Shown: positions 1 through 8,203 of the stretch, piece by piece
How the letters are laid out: every line of letters starts with the position of its first letter
Position numbering within the stretch: the first letter of the stretch is position 1
Assembly (NCBI GenBank): GCA_000158655.1
Contig: EQ973339.1
Location: 303,983 to 367,982 of the forward strand
Origin: [Clostridium] methylpentosum DSM 5476
GTDB taxonomy: Bacteria; Bacillota; Clostridia; Oscillospirales; Ruminococcaceae
Direction of reading: 5' to 3'
Length of the DNA stretch: 64,000 nucleotides
Made by a program: the position numbers and the translations under genes
The notes under the pieces: model-generated
What the model saw: the letters and a program-made list of their open reading frames with translations, nothing else
The model's database searches: none
Told to the model about the DNA's origin: nothing

Positions 1-38
1 GACCTGTAAAAGAAATGCGGTTGGCGGACTTATTCGGT

Positions 39-107
39 GCGTCTTGAGACGCTTGCCTGTAATATGCCCTTTCAGGGCTTGTGCATACCACGCGTTTAAC
101 GCGTGGT
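39..107. repeat. Three consecutive perfect inverted repeats
   Basis: Three small palindromes lie within 70 bases: GCGTCT-TG-AGACGC (39-52), GCCCT-TTC-AGGGC (66-78) and ACCACGCGTT-T-AACGCGTGGT (87-107), the last followed by TTTT. They sit downstream of the minus-strand acyltransferase gene. Closely spaced hairpins of this kind resemble structured ends of IS200/IS605-type elements or stacked terminators, but no transposase or TnpB frame is present in the window, so the origin is open. Confidence 0.6.
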
Positions 108-220
108 TTTGATCAGGGACTGCGAAAAAGCTGTTTTATCCCCACCAATTGTTGAGCGCAGCGTTTGTCTGATAAGAGCTGCTTGATAGGTGGAAGGGTG
201 AAACTCCTGTGGATGCCGTT

Positions 221-1300
221 TTATTCAGCGGGTAGCATTCTGTTGACTACCTTGCCGAGCAACGCAAGGATTTTGTCGTAAATCCAAAGGATGGGGGTCA
301 CCAGCAACAGGTCCACAACTGTGGCGATGAGAAATGAGATGACGAAATTGAGAAGGGTCAAAAAAATCGGGAGGTAAAATTTGTTGGCCGGGGTATAGGT
401 GAAGTAGTTGTTGGCCAAAACCTGCATCACCATGATGTGGATCAAATAGATGCCATATGTCCGTTTGCTGACAAATAGGGTGATTTTAGAAAGCCATCGC
501 GGCGCTTGAAAACGAAATTGGGAAAAGAGCGTAAAATAGAAGATCACCCCGATGAGCATGTTGATGCTGCAGTTGAACATGGAAGGGGCAAGGTGGGGAT
601 TGAGCGCAGTAAAGCAAATTAAAGGGATGTTGATAATACCCAGAATAAAGATGGGGATCCTGTAACGGTTCAGATCGAACTGTTTTAAGGCATAGCCCAG
701 AAGGAAGAAGAACAGCATGGTACCTGCCAAGGGAAATTCAAAACCAATCCCCAGCCCCAGCTGTGTTAGGATCGGGACAATAGCGGTGAAGAAAAAGCAG
801 ATCGCCAGCAAGCCGAGCAGGCGGTCCTTAGTCAGCTTGTTGAGGAGAATCTGGAGAAACGGGGCTGCAAGGTACATGCCGACGAGGGTGTAGACAAACC
901 AAAAATGCCCGTAAATATCGCCGGCCAGAATTGCTTTGAGGGAGATCGCGTTGAGCGCAGAGCGCAGGTCGACGATAGAATCTATGCTGGCATACAGTTG
1001 ATAGAACACGCTGTAGATAAACAGCGGGATAATGATGTGCACTGTATTTTTCAAATAAAATTTTCGGATGCTTTTAATTGGCCGGTTCAACACAAAGTAC
1101 CCTGATATCATTGCAAATGACCAGAGGCTGGGCCGGACAATCGCCTGAATCAGCAGGCTGTAGTTGCTGCCCCACACAAGGTGACCGCTTTCGTGAAGCA
1201 TGATGATGCAGATGCAGCTGAAAATGCGCATGAAATCAATGGAGAGCATGCGTTCCTTTTTGGGTGCAGGCGCAGCAGCTATTGTTATGACGTTATCCAT
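221..1300 (-). CDS. Acyltransferase family 3 (OafA/YrhL-like) membrane protein
   Basis: A 359-residue integral membrane protein of the acyltransferase 3 family, which transfers acyl groups (usually acetyl) to extracellular sugars, teichoic acids or peptidoglycan. The start of the fold reads LSIDFMRIFSCICIIMLHE, matching the family pattern of an Arg in the first helix followed by a His that is thought to be catalytic. About ten hydrophobic helices run to residue 345. The ATG at 1300 is preceded by GAAAGGAA. The gene stands alone, convergent to nothing, and faces the hairpin cluster at 39-107. The substrate cannot be told from sequence. The length is normal for the family. Confidence 0.85.
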   Translation of the reverse strand: MDNVITIAAAPAPKKERMLSIDFMRIFSCICIIMLHESGHLVWGSNYSLLIQAIVRPSLWSFAMISGYFVLNRPIKSIRKFYLKNTVHIIIPLFIYSVFYQLYASIDSIVDLRSALNAISLKAILAGDIYGHFWFVYTLVGMYLAAPFLQILLNKLTKDRLLGLLAICFFFTAIVPILTQLGLGIGFEFPLAGTMLFFFLLGYALKQFDLNRYRIPIFILGIINIPLICFTALNPHLAPSMFNCSINMLIGVIFYFTLFSQFRFQAPRWLSKITLFVSKRTYGIYLIHIMVMQVLANNYFTYTPANKFYLPIFLTLLNFVISFLIATVVDLLLVTPILWIYDKILALLGKVVNRMLPAE

Positions 1301-1905
1301 TTGTCTATTCCTTTCAACAATAAAATGTCTATGGAGATGTTACTTATTATTGTACTATAAAAGTGTTTTATTGACAATAGTGTATTTAAATTGCAGCGGA
1401 TAAAAACGCTTGTTTACGCATTCTGCATGTAGCGCTTTGCAAACTTTATTTGAGAAAACTGGGCGTAGTGCGGTGTAGGTGCGGAAAAACAGCAGGTATC
1501 AGTTTTGACACAAAACGCACAGTGATCTACCTGAGTCGCAGCCAGTTTTGGCAAAATAGATTTTCAGAGGGCAGATACAGGAGAGCAGTCAAAACAGATG
1601 GAGAGGGGACAGCTTGGGGGATAGAAAAACAGTCCGGGCAATATACCTTACTCGGATTGTTTGAAAAACTGTTTCTTTTAGAGCGGGCACTGCTGAACTG
1701 CCAACAGTTAATATATCCCCGAGATCCGATCAGTTCGAGCTGGATACGGGGCTTTTCGTCAATGTCTGTTTTTCTTGGTTCTGTAAAAACAGGGTTTGGG
1801 GGGATTTGAGCGTAACACAACCTCCCGCCAAAACTCTGTTTTTTTATTTGGCGGGCTGCTTTACTTATTGAAAAGAGCCGATAAACTGTGAGTTGCCTCA
1901 CAAGT
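1301..1905. other. 605-bp stretch without a supported gene
   Basis: Open frames exist on both strands (1450-1809 plus, 1527-1901 minus), but they lack ribosome sites, overlap each other and look like no family I know. The DNA carries a hairpin CCCGCCAAA/TTTGGCGGG at 1824-1855 and repeated AAAACAG words. It may be a degraded insertion between the acyltransferase and the redox operon. Confidence 0.5.
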
Positions 1906-1916
1906 TCATCGGCTCT
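1874..1916 (-). terminator. Intrinsic terminator of the redox operon
   Basis: AGAGCCGAT (1874-1882) pairs with ATCGGCTCT (1908-1916), and an inner stem GTGAG/CTCAC extends it. Read on the minus strand the hairpin is followed by CTTTTC. It overlaps the stop codon of the last operon gene. Confidence 0.7.
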
Positions 1917-2100
1917 GCGTCTGTGCGTCCGGCTCTTTGAGAACTGTTACTTTGAAATTTTTTACGACTATTAAACTCTCGTGTTTGCATTTCGGGCAGT
2001 ATAAAGGGTAGTTTATCAAAATGGTATCGCTTCTGATTTTATCACGAGTTTTGCCGCCGCAAATAGGGCAGAACAACCATTCTGTTTTTGTTTCTATCAT
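1906..2100 (-). CDS. Cysteine-rich KTR-type small protein
   Basis: A 64-residue protein with two Cys pairs, CPICGGKTR near residue 12 and CPKCKHE near residue 35, forming a probable single zinc ribbon. The CxxCGxKTR motif and the end sequence KEPDAQTQSR fit the cysteine-rich KTR family found on Tn916-like and other Firmicutes conjugative transposons; its function is not known. I chose the ATG at 2100, two bases after the stop of the upstream gene, rather than the TTG at 2112, because homologues begin near this Met. It is probably translated by coupling to the upstream gene. Its presence suggests that the left flank was itself once carried on mobile DNA. Confidence 0.75.
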   Translation of the reverse strand: MIETKTEWLFCPICGGKTRDKIRSDTILINYPLYCPKCKHESLIVVKNFKVTVLKEPDAQTQSR

Positions 2101-2102
2101 TT

Positions 2103-3590
2103 TTAATACCAATCGTGCTTTTCGCCACGATCAAGTGCATTGATACGGTTCATTTCGTCACCTGTTAAAGTGAAATGATATAGCTCTGTATTCTCCTTAA
2201 TGTGGTCGGGATTGCTGGAGCCGGGAATTACGACAACACCCTTTTGCAGATTCCACCGTAAAATTATCTGTGCGGAAGATACCCCGTGAGCGTCGGCAAT
2301 TTCAGAGATTACCGGGTCGTTCAAAAGTTCACCTGTATGTCCTCTGCCTCCAAGCGGATACCAGCCCTGAACGACAATGCCTTTTTCTTGAATAAAGGGA
2401 ATGACATCATTTTCCTGATAGTAGGGGTGAATCTCATTCTGTATCAAGGCGGGAACGGTATCTACCTGCGGCAGAAATTCTGTTAATTCCTCCACATACC
2501 AGTTAGAAAGACCGATAGAGCGAATCTTTCCGTCCTTTACAAACTGTTCCATAGCTTTATACGCTTTTACATCGTTTGTATCGGGGTGGTGAAGTAACAT
2601 CATATCTACATAACCGATATTCAGTCTATCCAAGCAGATTTGAATAGAAGCCTCCGGATTTGCCATTTCGTCACCCGGATAAATTTTTGTAGTGACAAAA
2701 ATATCTTCTCTCTTTACAATTCCTTCGTCGATTGCCTCACGAATTGCCTGCCCGATTTCTTCTTCGTTGCCATACGCCGAAGCGGTATCAATAAGCCGTA
2801 CACCACTCGATAGAGCAGACTTGACAGAATTGATACACTCGTCACCGTGAAGGCTGTATGTTCCCAAACCGTTAATCGGCATTTCATAACCGCTGTTGAG
2901 CATTACGGTGCGGCTCTCAAAATCAAAGACAGCAACACTTGTCGTCTTTGCAGGTGTAATTTTCATCTCATCAAGCCACGCTGCAATTTCCTCTTTCGTA
3001 GTTCCGCCTGCAAAACGCCTGCCGTTAAGCCAATTTGCATTTTCTGCAAGGGAGTGAAGATTTGTGTCGCTGGAGCCAATCCCGCTGCTGTGTGAGGTAC
3101 AAAATGGAAAAATCTTCTTTCCCGAAAAATCATAGCTCTCTAAAAATGTACTGATAATTCTCGGTGCCTGACCATGCCAAATTGGATAACCGAGAAGAAT
3201 CGTATCGTACTGCTCCATATTTTTAACGCTGCCGGAAATAGCAGGGCGGGCAGAAGAATCGTTTTGCTCACGATCTGCACGACCGTTTGTATAGTAAGCC
3301 AAATCTTCCTCTGTGTAAGGGTCGTCCGGCACAATCTCATAAATGTCGGCGTTCAAAATATCAGCTGCATATTCCGCAAGGGGTTTTGTTGTACCCGTGG
3401 CTGAAAAATACACTACCAAAGTATCGTTTTCTGTATTTTCTTCGTTATTCATACCGCTATCTCCATTCTCTGCTGCTGCCGGAATACTATTTGAGGGAGT
3501 TTTCGTTTCTCTTTTTTCTTCCTTACCATTACAAGCGGCAAAGCTGAATAAAAGGACAAGTATTAAGAAAATCGCTGTAGAGCGTTTCAT
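2103..3590 (-). CDS. Lipoprotein with flavodoxin and aldo/keto reductase domains fused
   Basis: A 495-residue two-domain protein. Residues 1-25 are a lipoprotein signal with lipobox FAAC (Cys about 20), so it should sit on the outer face of the membrane. A low-complexity spacer leads to a flavodoxin-like domain (about 55-205) with the FMN phosphate loop FSATGTTK. Residues 215-495 are an aldo/keto reductase: LIDTASAYGNE carries the catalytic Asp and Tyr, FVTTKIYPGD the Lys, and LLHHPDTND the His, so the tetrad is intact. AKRs normally use cytoplasmic NAD(P)H, so export is odd; either the flavodoxin feeds electrons directly or the signal is a recent graft. It overlaps the upstream gene by 4 bases (ATGA) and has a good ribosome site, GGAGG. 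Confidence 0.85.
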   Translation of the reverse strand: MKRSTAIFLILVLLFSFAACNGKEEKRETKTPSNSIPAAAENGDSGMNNEENTENDTLVVYFSATGTTKPLAEYAADILNADIYEIVPDDPYTEEDLAYYTNGRADREQNDSSARPAISGSVKNMEQYDTILLGYPIWHGQAPRIISTFLESYDFSGKKIFPFCTSHSSGIGSSDTNLHSLAENANWLNGRRFAGGTTKEEIAAWLDEMKITPAKTTSVAVFDFESRTVMLNSGYEMPINGLGTYSLHGDECINSVKSALSSGVRLIDTASAYGNEEEIGQAIREAIDEGIVKREDIFVTTKIYPGDEMANPEASIQICLDRLNIGYVDMMLLHHPDTNDVKAYKAMEQFVKDGKIRSIGLSNWYVEELTEFLPQVDTVPALIQNEIHPYYQENDVIPFIQEKGIVVQGWYPLGGRGHTGELLNDPVISEIADAHGVSSAQIILRWNLQKGVVVIPGSSNPDHIKENTELYHFTLTGDEMNRINALDRGEKHDWY

Positions 3591-4186
3591 TTTGTGTCCT
3601 CCAATCTTTTTTGGCTGTTAAGTGCTTTCAGGAGATATGCCATATTTTCTCCGAGATTTCTCATATTCGCAAGTCCTTCTTCATCTTTCAGCACATCACC
3701 TGGCATTTGCCCATAAACCATATTCCAGTAAGTAGAGCCGACGACAATCATCTCTTGATTTAAGAAAAAATGATTCATAGCGTCTATTGCCTGCAACGCA
3801 CCTCCCCTGCGAACAGCGGCAACCGAAGCGCCGACTTTATGCTTATTGTTAAGTAATCCTCTGTTCATATCACCGACCACAGCGGCACGCTCTAAAAACG
3901 CCTGCATATTTGCGGATATATTCGCACAGTAAACGGGAGAGCCAAGAATTATCCCGTCTGCTTCCATCATCTTATCAAACACTTCCCGAAACATATCCTT
4001 ACGATGAACACAATTTTTTTGTCCGCCGCACGCCCAACACGCTTTACAAGGCTCTATAACATTGCCGGAAAACTGTATCATTTCTGTTTCGATTCCCGCT
4101 TTATTCAGTTCTTCAAAGATTGTATTGATAAGAATGGAGGTGTTGCTGTCCTTTCTTGCACTTCCGTTAATCGCCAAAACTTTCAT
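3587..4186 (-). CDS. Iron-sulfur flavoprotein / NAD(P)H-dependent FMN reductase
   Basis: A 199-residue flavodoxin-fold oxidoreductase. The start MKVLAINGSARKDSNTS is the FMN-phosphate loop of the NADPH-dependent FMN reductase family. A compact cysteine motif near residue 47 (CKACWACGGQKNC) matches the Isf-type [4Fe-4S] cluster site, so it probably moves electrons from NAD(P)H or ferredoxin to small acceptors. It is translationally coupled on both sides, overlapping the acetyltransferase stop and the lipoprotein start by 4 bases each, and GGAGGTG precedes its ATG. With the flavodoxin lipoprotein next to it, it may form a short electron-transfer chain. Confidence 0.85.
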   Translation of the reverse strand: MKVLAINGSARKDSNTSILINTIFEELNKAGIETEMIQFSGNVIEPCKACWACGGQKNCVHRKDMFREVFDKMMEADGIILGSPVYCANISANMQAFLERAAVVGDMNRGLLNNKHKVGASVAAVRRGGALQAIDAMNHFFLNQEMIVVGSTYWNMVYGQMPGDVLKDEEGLANMRNLGENMAYLLKALNSQKRLEDTK

Positions 4187-4770
4187 TGAGACACCTCCGA
4201 TTCACAAACTTGTTTTATTATCCTTGCAGGCGTCCCGCCTACAACCGTATAAGGCGGGACATCTTTTGTAACGACCGCTCCTGCTGCGACAACCGCCCAT
4301 TCTCCAATTGTAACACCCGGCAAAATGACTGCGTTTGAGCCAATCCATACATTGCTTCCAATCGTAATAGGCGCATAGTGATTTTTTCGTTTCTGACTCG
4401 GCAAAAGATCGTGGTTGATTGTCGCCAGCACTACATTATGACCGATTAACGAGCCGTCCCCGATTGTAATGCCGCCTTGATCTTGAAAATGGCAGCCGGA
4501 GTTGATAAAAACATCTTTCCCGATAGAAATGTTCTTTCCAAAATCTGTGTAAAATGGGGGGAACAAACGGAAAGTATCATCAACTTTCTTTCCGATCAAT
4601 CGGCTCATAATCTCCCGAAGCTCCTCCGGCGTATGGTAGCTGTTGTTCAGTTCCATACAGATTCGGATCGCTTCTTGACAAAGTTCATGAAAATAAGCAT
4701 ACCATTCCGGAGTGTTGGCAATTTCATCTTCTTCACCGTGAAACGCATTCAATATATTTTTGAGTGTCAA
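4183..4770 (-). CDS. Sugar O-acetyltransferase (LacA/Maa-like hexapeptide family)
   Basis: A 195-residue left-handed beta-helix acetyltransferase that moves acetyl from acetyl-CoA to a sugar or thiogalactoside. Left-handed hexapeptide repeats ([IV]-G-x-x) run from about residue 75 to 180 (ITIGDGSLIGHNVVLA, ITIGSNVWIGSNAVILPG), and the acceptor-binding N-terminal Maa-type helix domain is present. ATINHD carries the catalytic His. Start is TTG at 4770 with AAGGGA upstream; no better ATG exists in frame. It shares the redox operon, where such enzymes often accompany AKR and flavodoxin genes, but the physiological substrate is unknown. Confidence 0.85.
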   Translation of the reverse strand: MTLKNILNAFHGEEDEIANTPEWYAYFHELCQEAIRICMELNNSYHTPEELREIMSRLIGKKVDDTFRLFPPFYTDFGKNISIGKDVFINSGCHFQDQGGITIGDGSLIGHNVVLATINHDLLPSQKRKNHYAPITIGSNVWIGSNAVILPGVTIGEWAVVAAGAVVTKDVPPYTVVGGTPARIIKQVCESEVSQ

Positions 4771-4808
4771 AACAACTATCCCTTCTGTGTAGAGTGATAT
4801 AGCATACT

Positions 4809-5141
4809 CTAAAAATCTTTTACGGACTCTTCATCCGTAGCTTCCAGTTTGAATATCACAGGGCGAAATCCATCGTTACAACAGCTTATTGCTACACCGG
4901 GTTCTTTTGCCCAATCATTATAAAAGAAGCCTTCTTTTCCGCCTCCATTTGCAAGGGCAAAAACGTATTGATAAATTGACCGCCATGCTCCGTCACAAAA
5001 TCCGTCCGGTTTTGTACGGTCGGCGTAGAATACCTGCCCCTCTTTCATAATGGAGCAAGGGGTTAGTTCTGCTTTTCCGTATTCCTCTGCAATATCTTTA
5101 TAAAATGCAGTTTTTAATACTGTGATTTTAACTTTTCGCAT
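4809..5141 (-). CDS. TIGR04076 family protein
   Basis: A 110-residue small protein that matches by eye the TIGR04076 family, an uncharacterised group of anaerobe proteins: a start of the form MRKVKITVLK, a middle Cys-Asp-Gly segment (GFCDGAWRSIYQYV) and a conserved CCNDGFRPVIFKLE end. The paired Cys residues near 84-85 and the isolated Cys near 29 and 59 may bind metal or be redox active. It lies between the alcohol dehydrogenase and the acetyltransferase with good spacing and a GGAG ribosome site, so it is expressed with them. No function is known. Confidence 0.75.
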   Translation of the reverse strand: MRKVKITVLKTAFYKDIAEEYGKAELTPCSIMKEGQVFYADRTKPDGFCDGAWRSIYQYVFALANGGGKEGFFYNDWAKEPGVAISCCNDGFRPVIFKLEATDEESVKDF

Positions 5142-5156
5142 AAGTCAACCACTCCT

Positions 5157-6329
5157 TTATAAGCACATTTTGTAAATTACTTCAACATCAGACGGGGTTA
5201 GTACCTTTGGGCCTGTTATGGAACCGCCGGCACAAGCGTGTTCCGCCATTGCTTTGAAATGGGCTTCGTCAATGTTCAGATCGGTAAGCGTAGAGGAAAG
5301 TCCCAATGTGCTAAAGCAAAAATCTGAAAGCGCGGCAATCGCCTTTTTTGCACCCTCCAACTCGTTTAAGTCTTTGGGTATATCAAAGATTTTTATTCCA
5401 AAACGGTAAATTGCGGGGGCAGTCGTTTCGTTCAGAATATAAGTCAGCCAGCGAGGGGTTACGATTGCAAGTCCGTGTCCGTGCGTGATATCGTAGTAAG
5501 CGGAAAGCTCGTGTTCCATTAGATGACAAGCGCATCCGTGTACCGTTCCGCCGTCGAGGATTGTATTTAACGCCATAGAGGAAGCCCACATGAGATTTGC
5601 CCTTGCCTCATAGTTTTCCGGCTCTTTCATTGCAACGGGCGCCCACTTTACCACGGTACGCATTACCGCCTCCTGCATTTCAAGAAGCAAATCAAAACTT
5701 GCCTCGCCTGCGAGGTAGTAGTTATCTAAAACATGATTGAATATATCAAAAGCGCCACAGGCGGTCTGATAAGATGAGAGCGTATAACTGTATTCGGGGT
5801 TTTCAAAGGCTACTTTCGGAATCAACGCACTACCGCCAAGCCCAATTTTTTCGTTTGTATCCATATTGGAAATGACCGCCCAAGCGTCCATTTCCGAGCC
5901 GGTTGCCGCATTTGTGAGAATTGCAACAACGGGTAGAGCTTCCGCTACCCACACCCCGCCGGAAACCAGCGGCCATACATCACCGTTTTCGGTGAGTGCA
6001 GCTGCGGCAATTCCTTTGGCACAGTCGATGGTTGAGCCGCCGCCTGCCGCAAGAACAACGCTGATTTTCTCTTTCTTGCAAATCGCTGCACCTTTATTGA
6101 CTGTGGAATGTCTGGGATTCGGCTCAACGCCGGAAAGCTCAAACAGTTCAATACCGCTGTTCTTGGCAATGGTTACGATACTGTCATAAAGGCCGTTTTT
6201 CTTAATAGAGCCGCCGCCATATACCAGCAAAACCTTTTTCCCGAATTTCAACAGCTCTTCAGAAAGGTGTTCCAGTTGATTCTTTCCGAAATATACCTTG
6301 TTGGGATTATGAAAAATAAAATCGTTCAT
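5157..6329 (-). CDS. Iron-containing alcohol dehydrogenase (YqhD/BdhA-like)
   Basis: A 390-residue group III alcohol dehydrogenase. N-terminal FHNPNKVYFG and GGGSTIDCAKGIA (about residues 96-108, the nucleotide-binding signature of the family) are present, as are the metal-binding Asp/His residues in AFDIFNHVLDNY, HGCACHLMEHELSAY and DITHGHGLAI. The family reduces aldehydes to alcohols with NADPH or NADH, so a role in removing toxic aldehydes or fermentative reduction is likely. It is the second gene of the minus-strand operon headed by a small protein and controlled across the 6643-6669 palindrome. Length is standard. Confidence 0.92.
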   Translation of the reverse strand: MNDFIFHNPNKVYFGKNQLEHLSEELLKFGKKVLLVYGGGSIKKNGLYDSIVTIAKNSGIELFELSGVEPNPRHSTVNKGAAICKKEKISVVLAAGGGSTIDCAKGIAAAALTENGDVWPLVSGGVWVAEALPVVAILTNAATGSEMDAWAVISNMDTNEKIGLGGSALIPKVAFENPEYSYTLSSYQTACGAFDIFNHVLDNYYLAGEASFDLLLEMQEAVMRTVVKWAPVAMKEPENYEARANLMWASSMALNTILDGGTVHGCACHLMEHELSAYYDITHGHGLAIVTPRWLTYILNETTAPAIYRFGIKIFDIPKDLNELEGAKKAIAALSDFCFSTLGLSSTLTDLNIDEAHFKAMAEHACAGGSITGPKVLTPSDVEVIYKMCL

Positions 6330-6344
6330 CTTTGTTTCCTCCGT

Positions 6345-6575
6345 TTACTTTTGCTTTTTTAGTGAGTAAATTAAGTAGTCCAAGCAATCAATTTGCTTTT
6401 GACCTTTGTGTACTGAATCAAGCAGGTGTTTACGATGATTTGCGAGAATGGGGAGCATATCAAAAATCCGCTCTTCTTTCACAAGAAGCATACATTTTTC
6501 TGTAATACTTTCATCGCAACCTGCGTCAATCAGATTTTGATAAATACTTTTATAGGTATCGTGTGCTTCTGTCAT
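6345..6575 (-). CDS. Small helical protein, first gene of the redox operon
   Basis: A 76-residue protein I cannot assign to a named family. It is helical throughout and charged (start MTEAHDTYKSIYQNL, end LDYLIYSLKKQK), with two Cys (CDESITEKC). I start it at the ATG at 6575, which follows GGAGGTAAAAC, rather than at the more upstream Met at 6608. It is the first gene after the divergent promoter region shared with lysR. Small helical proteins in this place are often regulators of the adjoining reductase operon, but nothing here proves it. Confidence 0.65.
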   Translation of the reverse strand: MTEAHDTYKSIYQNLIDAGCDESITEKCMLLVKEERIFDMLPILANHRKHLLDSVHKGQKQIDCLDYLIYSLKKQK

Positions 6576-6642
6576 TGTTTTACCTCCTTGTTTATAGTAT
6601 AGATTCACGAGTAAAAAATATCAAATACATATATTGAATGGA

Positions 6643-6681
6643 TTTGCATACTTGAAAAGTATGCAAATATGCACTATAATA
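6643..6681. promoter_or_regulatory. LysR operator palindrome overlapping the lysR promoter
   Basis: ATTTGCATACTT (6643-6654) and AAGTATGCAAAT (6658-6669) form a perfect 12-bp inverted repeat around GAA and contain a T-N11-A LysR box. The lysR promoter overlaps it: TTGAAA at 6653-6658, 17-bp spacer, TATAAT at 6676-6681. Binding here would block lysR and face the divergent operon. Confidence 0.8.
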
Positions 6682-6717
6682 AAGCTGTAAACAAAAAACA
6701 AGGGGGGAGAAGCTCTT

Positions 6718-7611
6718 TTGGATATTCGAGTATTACAATACTTTCTTGCGGTTGCAAGGGAAGAAAGTATTACAAGGGCGGCTGAAACTTTGCATATGAC
6801 ACAGCCCCCATTATCAAGGCAATTAAAAGATTTAGAAAATGAGGTTGGCAAACAGCTTCTTATCAGAGGGAGCAAAAAAGTCACCTTAACAGAGGACGGT
6901 ATGCTGCTTCGCAAACGGGCAGAAGAAATGATTGCTTTAATGGAAAAAACAAAATCCGAACTTTCTTCCTCTGACGAAAATATCAGCGGTGAAATTTATA
7001 TGGGCAGCGGTGAAACCGAAGCTGTTTCCACGATTGCAAAGGTTGCTAAAAATTTGCAGAAAGATCACCCTTTTATTCGTTATCATATTTACAGCGGTGA
7101 CGCTGAACATATTATAGATAGGTTGGATAAGGGATTGATTGACTTCGGCCTTTTAGTAGAGCCTGTTGATATTGCGAAGTACGATTATATACGGCTGCCG
7201 GTAAAAGACACTTGGGGAGTTTTAATGCGAAAGGATAGTCCGTTAGCAGAAAAAGAGAGCATTTGTGCCGAGGATTTATGGGACAAGCCGCTTATACTAT
7301 CTCACCAAACAACAATCAGCAACGAAATGTTTGCTTGGCTGCGAAAAGATATATCGCAATTAAATATCGTTGCGACCTACGATCTGATATATAACGCTTC
7401 TCGTTTTGTTAAAATGGGATTTGGTTATGCAATCACATTAGATAAACTAATCAATACAAGCGGTGACAGCAACCTTTGTTTCAGGCCTCTATATCCTGTT
7501 TCAGAAGCGGGATTATGTATCGTGTGGAAAAAGTATCAGGTTTTTTCGAGAGCAGCAGAACAGTTTTTAAGACAGATTCAAGAAGAATTTAAGATTGACA
7601 TGGAAGCGTAA
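6718..7611 (+). CDS. LysR-family transcriptional regulator
   Basis: A 297-residue LysR regulator. Residues 1-60 are the winged HTH (MDIRVLQYFLAVAREESITR, then TLHMTQPPLSRQLKDLE); residues 90-290 are the periplasmic-binding-protein-like effector domain. The start is TTG at 6718 with AGGGGGG upstream, and family alignment supports it because the usual N-terminus begins MDIR. It is divergent from the reductase operon and the perfect palindrome between them includes its own -35 box, which fits autorepression and co-inducer-dependent activation of the operon. The inducer is unknown; an aldehyde or a redox-active compound would suit the target genes. Confidence 0.92.
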   Translation: MDIRVLQYFLAVAREESITRAAETLHMTQPPLSRQLKDLENEVGKQLLIRGSKKVTLTEDGMLLRKRAEEMIALMEKTKSELSSSDENISGEIYMGSGETEAVSTIAKVAKNLQKDHPFIRYHIYSGDAEHIIDRLDKGLIDFGLLVEPVDIAKYDYIRLPVKDTWGVLMRKDSPLAEKESICAEDLWDKPLILSHQTTISNEMFAWLRKDISQLNIVATYDLIYNASRFVKMGFGYAITLDKLINTSGDSNLCFRPLYPVSEAGLCIVWKKYQVFSRAAEQFLRQIQEEFKIDMEA

Positions 7612-7620
7612 TATGTAATC

Positions 7621-7654
7621 AAGCCGTCTGCAAAAATGTAGGCGGCTTGTGCTT
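7621..7654 (+). terminator. Terminator after lysR
   Basis: AAGCCGTCTGC (7621-7631) pairs, with G-U pairs, with GTAGGCGGCTT (7638-7648), just after the lysR stop; the following GTGCTTTT is a weak U-tract. Confidence 0.6.
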
Positions 7655-8088
7655 TTAATAGGAAATTATAACGGAAATGATTTTCCCGTTTGGAATAAGG
7701 AGAAAAATTAAGGGTTTCAGGGATTACCCCTGACAAGTTTTTGCCTTTGTGGTATCAAAAAGGCGATACTTGCTGGTATATCGCATCGTGTTTTCGGTTC
7801 GTTCGTGCTTGCACAACCCGAAAAGAAAAAATGCTGCAAAGGCGTAAAAATAGCCTTCCTGCAAACATCTCTTTTTCGGGTAGTACATAGTTTTGAGGGG
7901 GGAGAGGTGTGGAGAGGGGGAATCAGCAAACACCGACACACCACTACCCGAAAAAGGGTATAATTGCCCCTTGTTAGTTCGTCGTCACAAACTGCATATC
8001 GTTCCTTTTGCCACAAGCGGTAAAAGCTCACTCATTTCGTTGCTCCTCCTCTCCCCAAAAAGTCTGCGACTTTTCGGGGGCCCCATTA
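7649..8088. other. Non-coding remnant DNA with a spaced 14-bp inverted repeat
   Basis: No gene is supported. CTTTTTCGGGTAGT (7871-7884) recurs inverted as ACTACCCGAAAAAG (7943-7956), flanking a purine-rich stretch of GGGGGAGAGG type. The open frames across here have no ribosome sites and no family resemblance. The stretch probably marks an old junction of mobile elements. Confidence 0.45.
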
Positions 8089-8196
8089 TTATCTTTCCAT
8101 GTCCCTCTGGCATTTACGGTACATTTCCAACGCCTTAATAATGGCGTCTTCAATTTTCTGTATCGGCGTCCCCGATACAGAATAATTGTTGACACA
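8089..8196 (-). pseudogene. C-terminal remnant of an unidentified gene
   Basis: Thirty-five codons read in frame on the minus strand and end MYRKCQRDMER-stop. The helical, charged segment KIEDAIIKALEMYRKC looks like a genuine protein C-terminus, but the frame is closed upstream by TAG at 8197-8199 and holds no usable start apart from an internal Met. I read it as the broken end of a lost gene. A frameshifted continuation of the neighbour at 8204-8539 is less likely because their sequences differ in character. Confidence 0.3.
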
Positions 8197-8203
8197 CTAA
8201 ATT

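Noticed and set aside
1450-1809. A 119-codon plus-strand frame.
   Set aside because: No ribosome site, no family resemblance, and it overlaps an equally long minus-strand frame.
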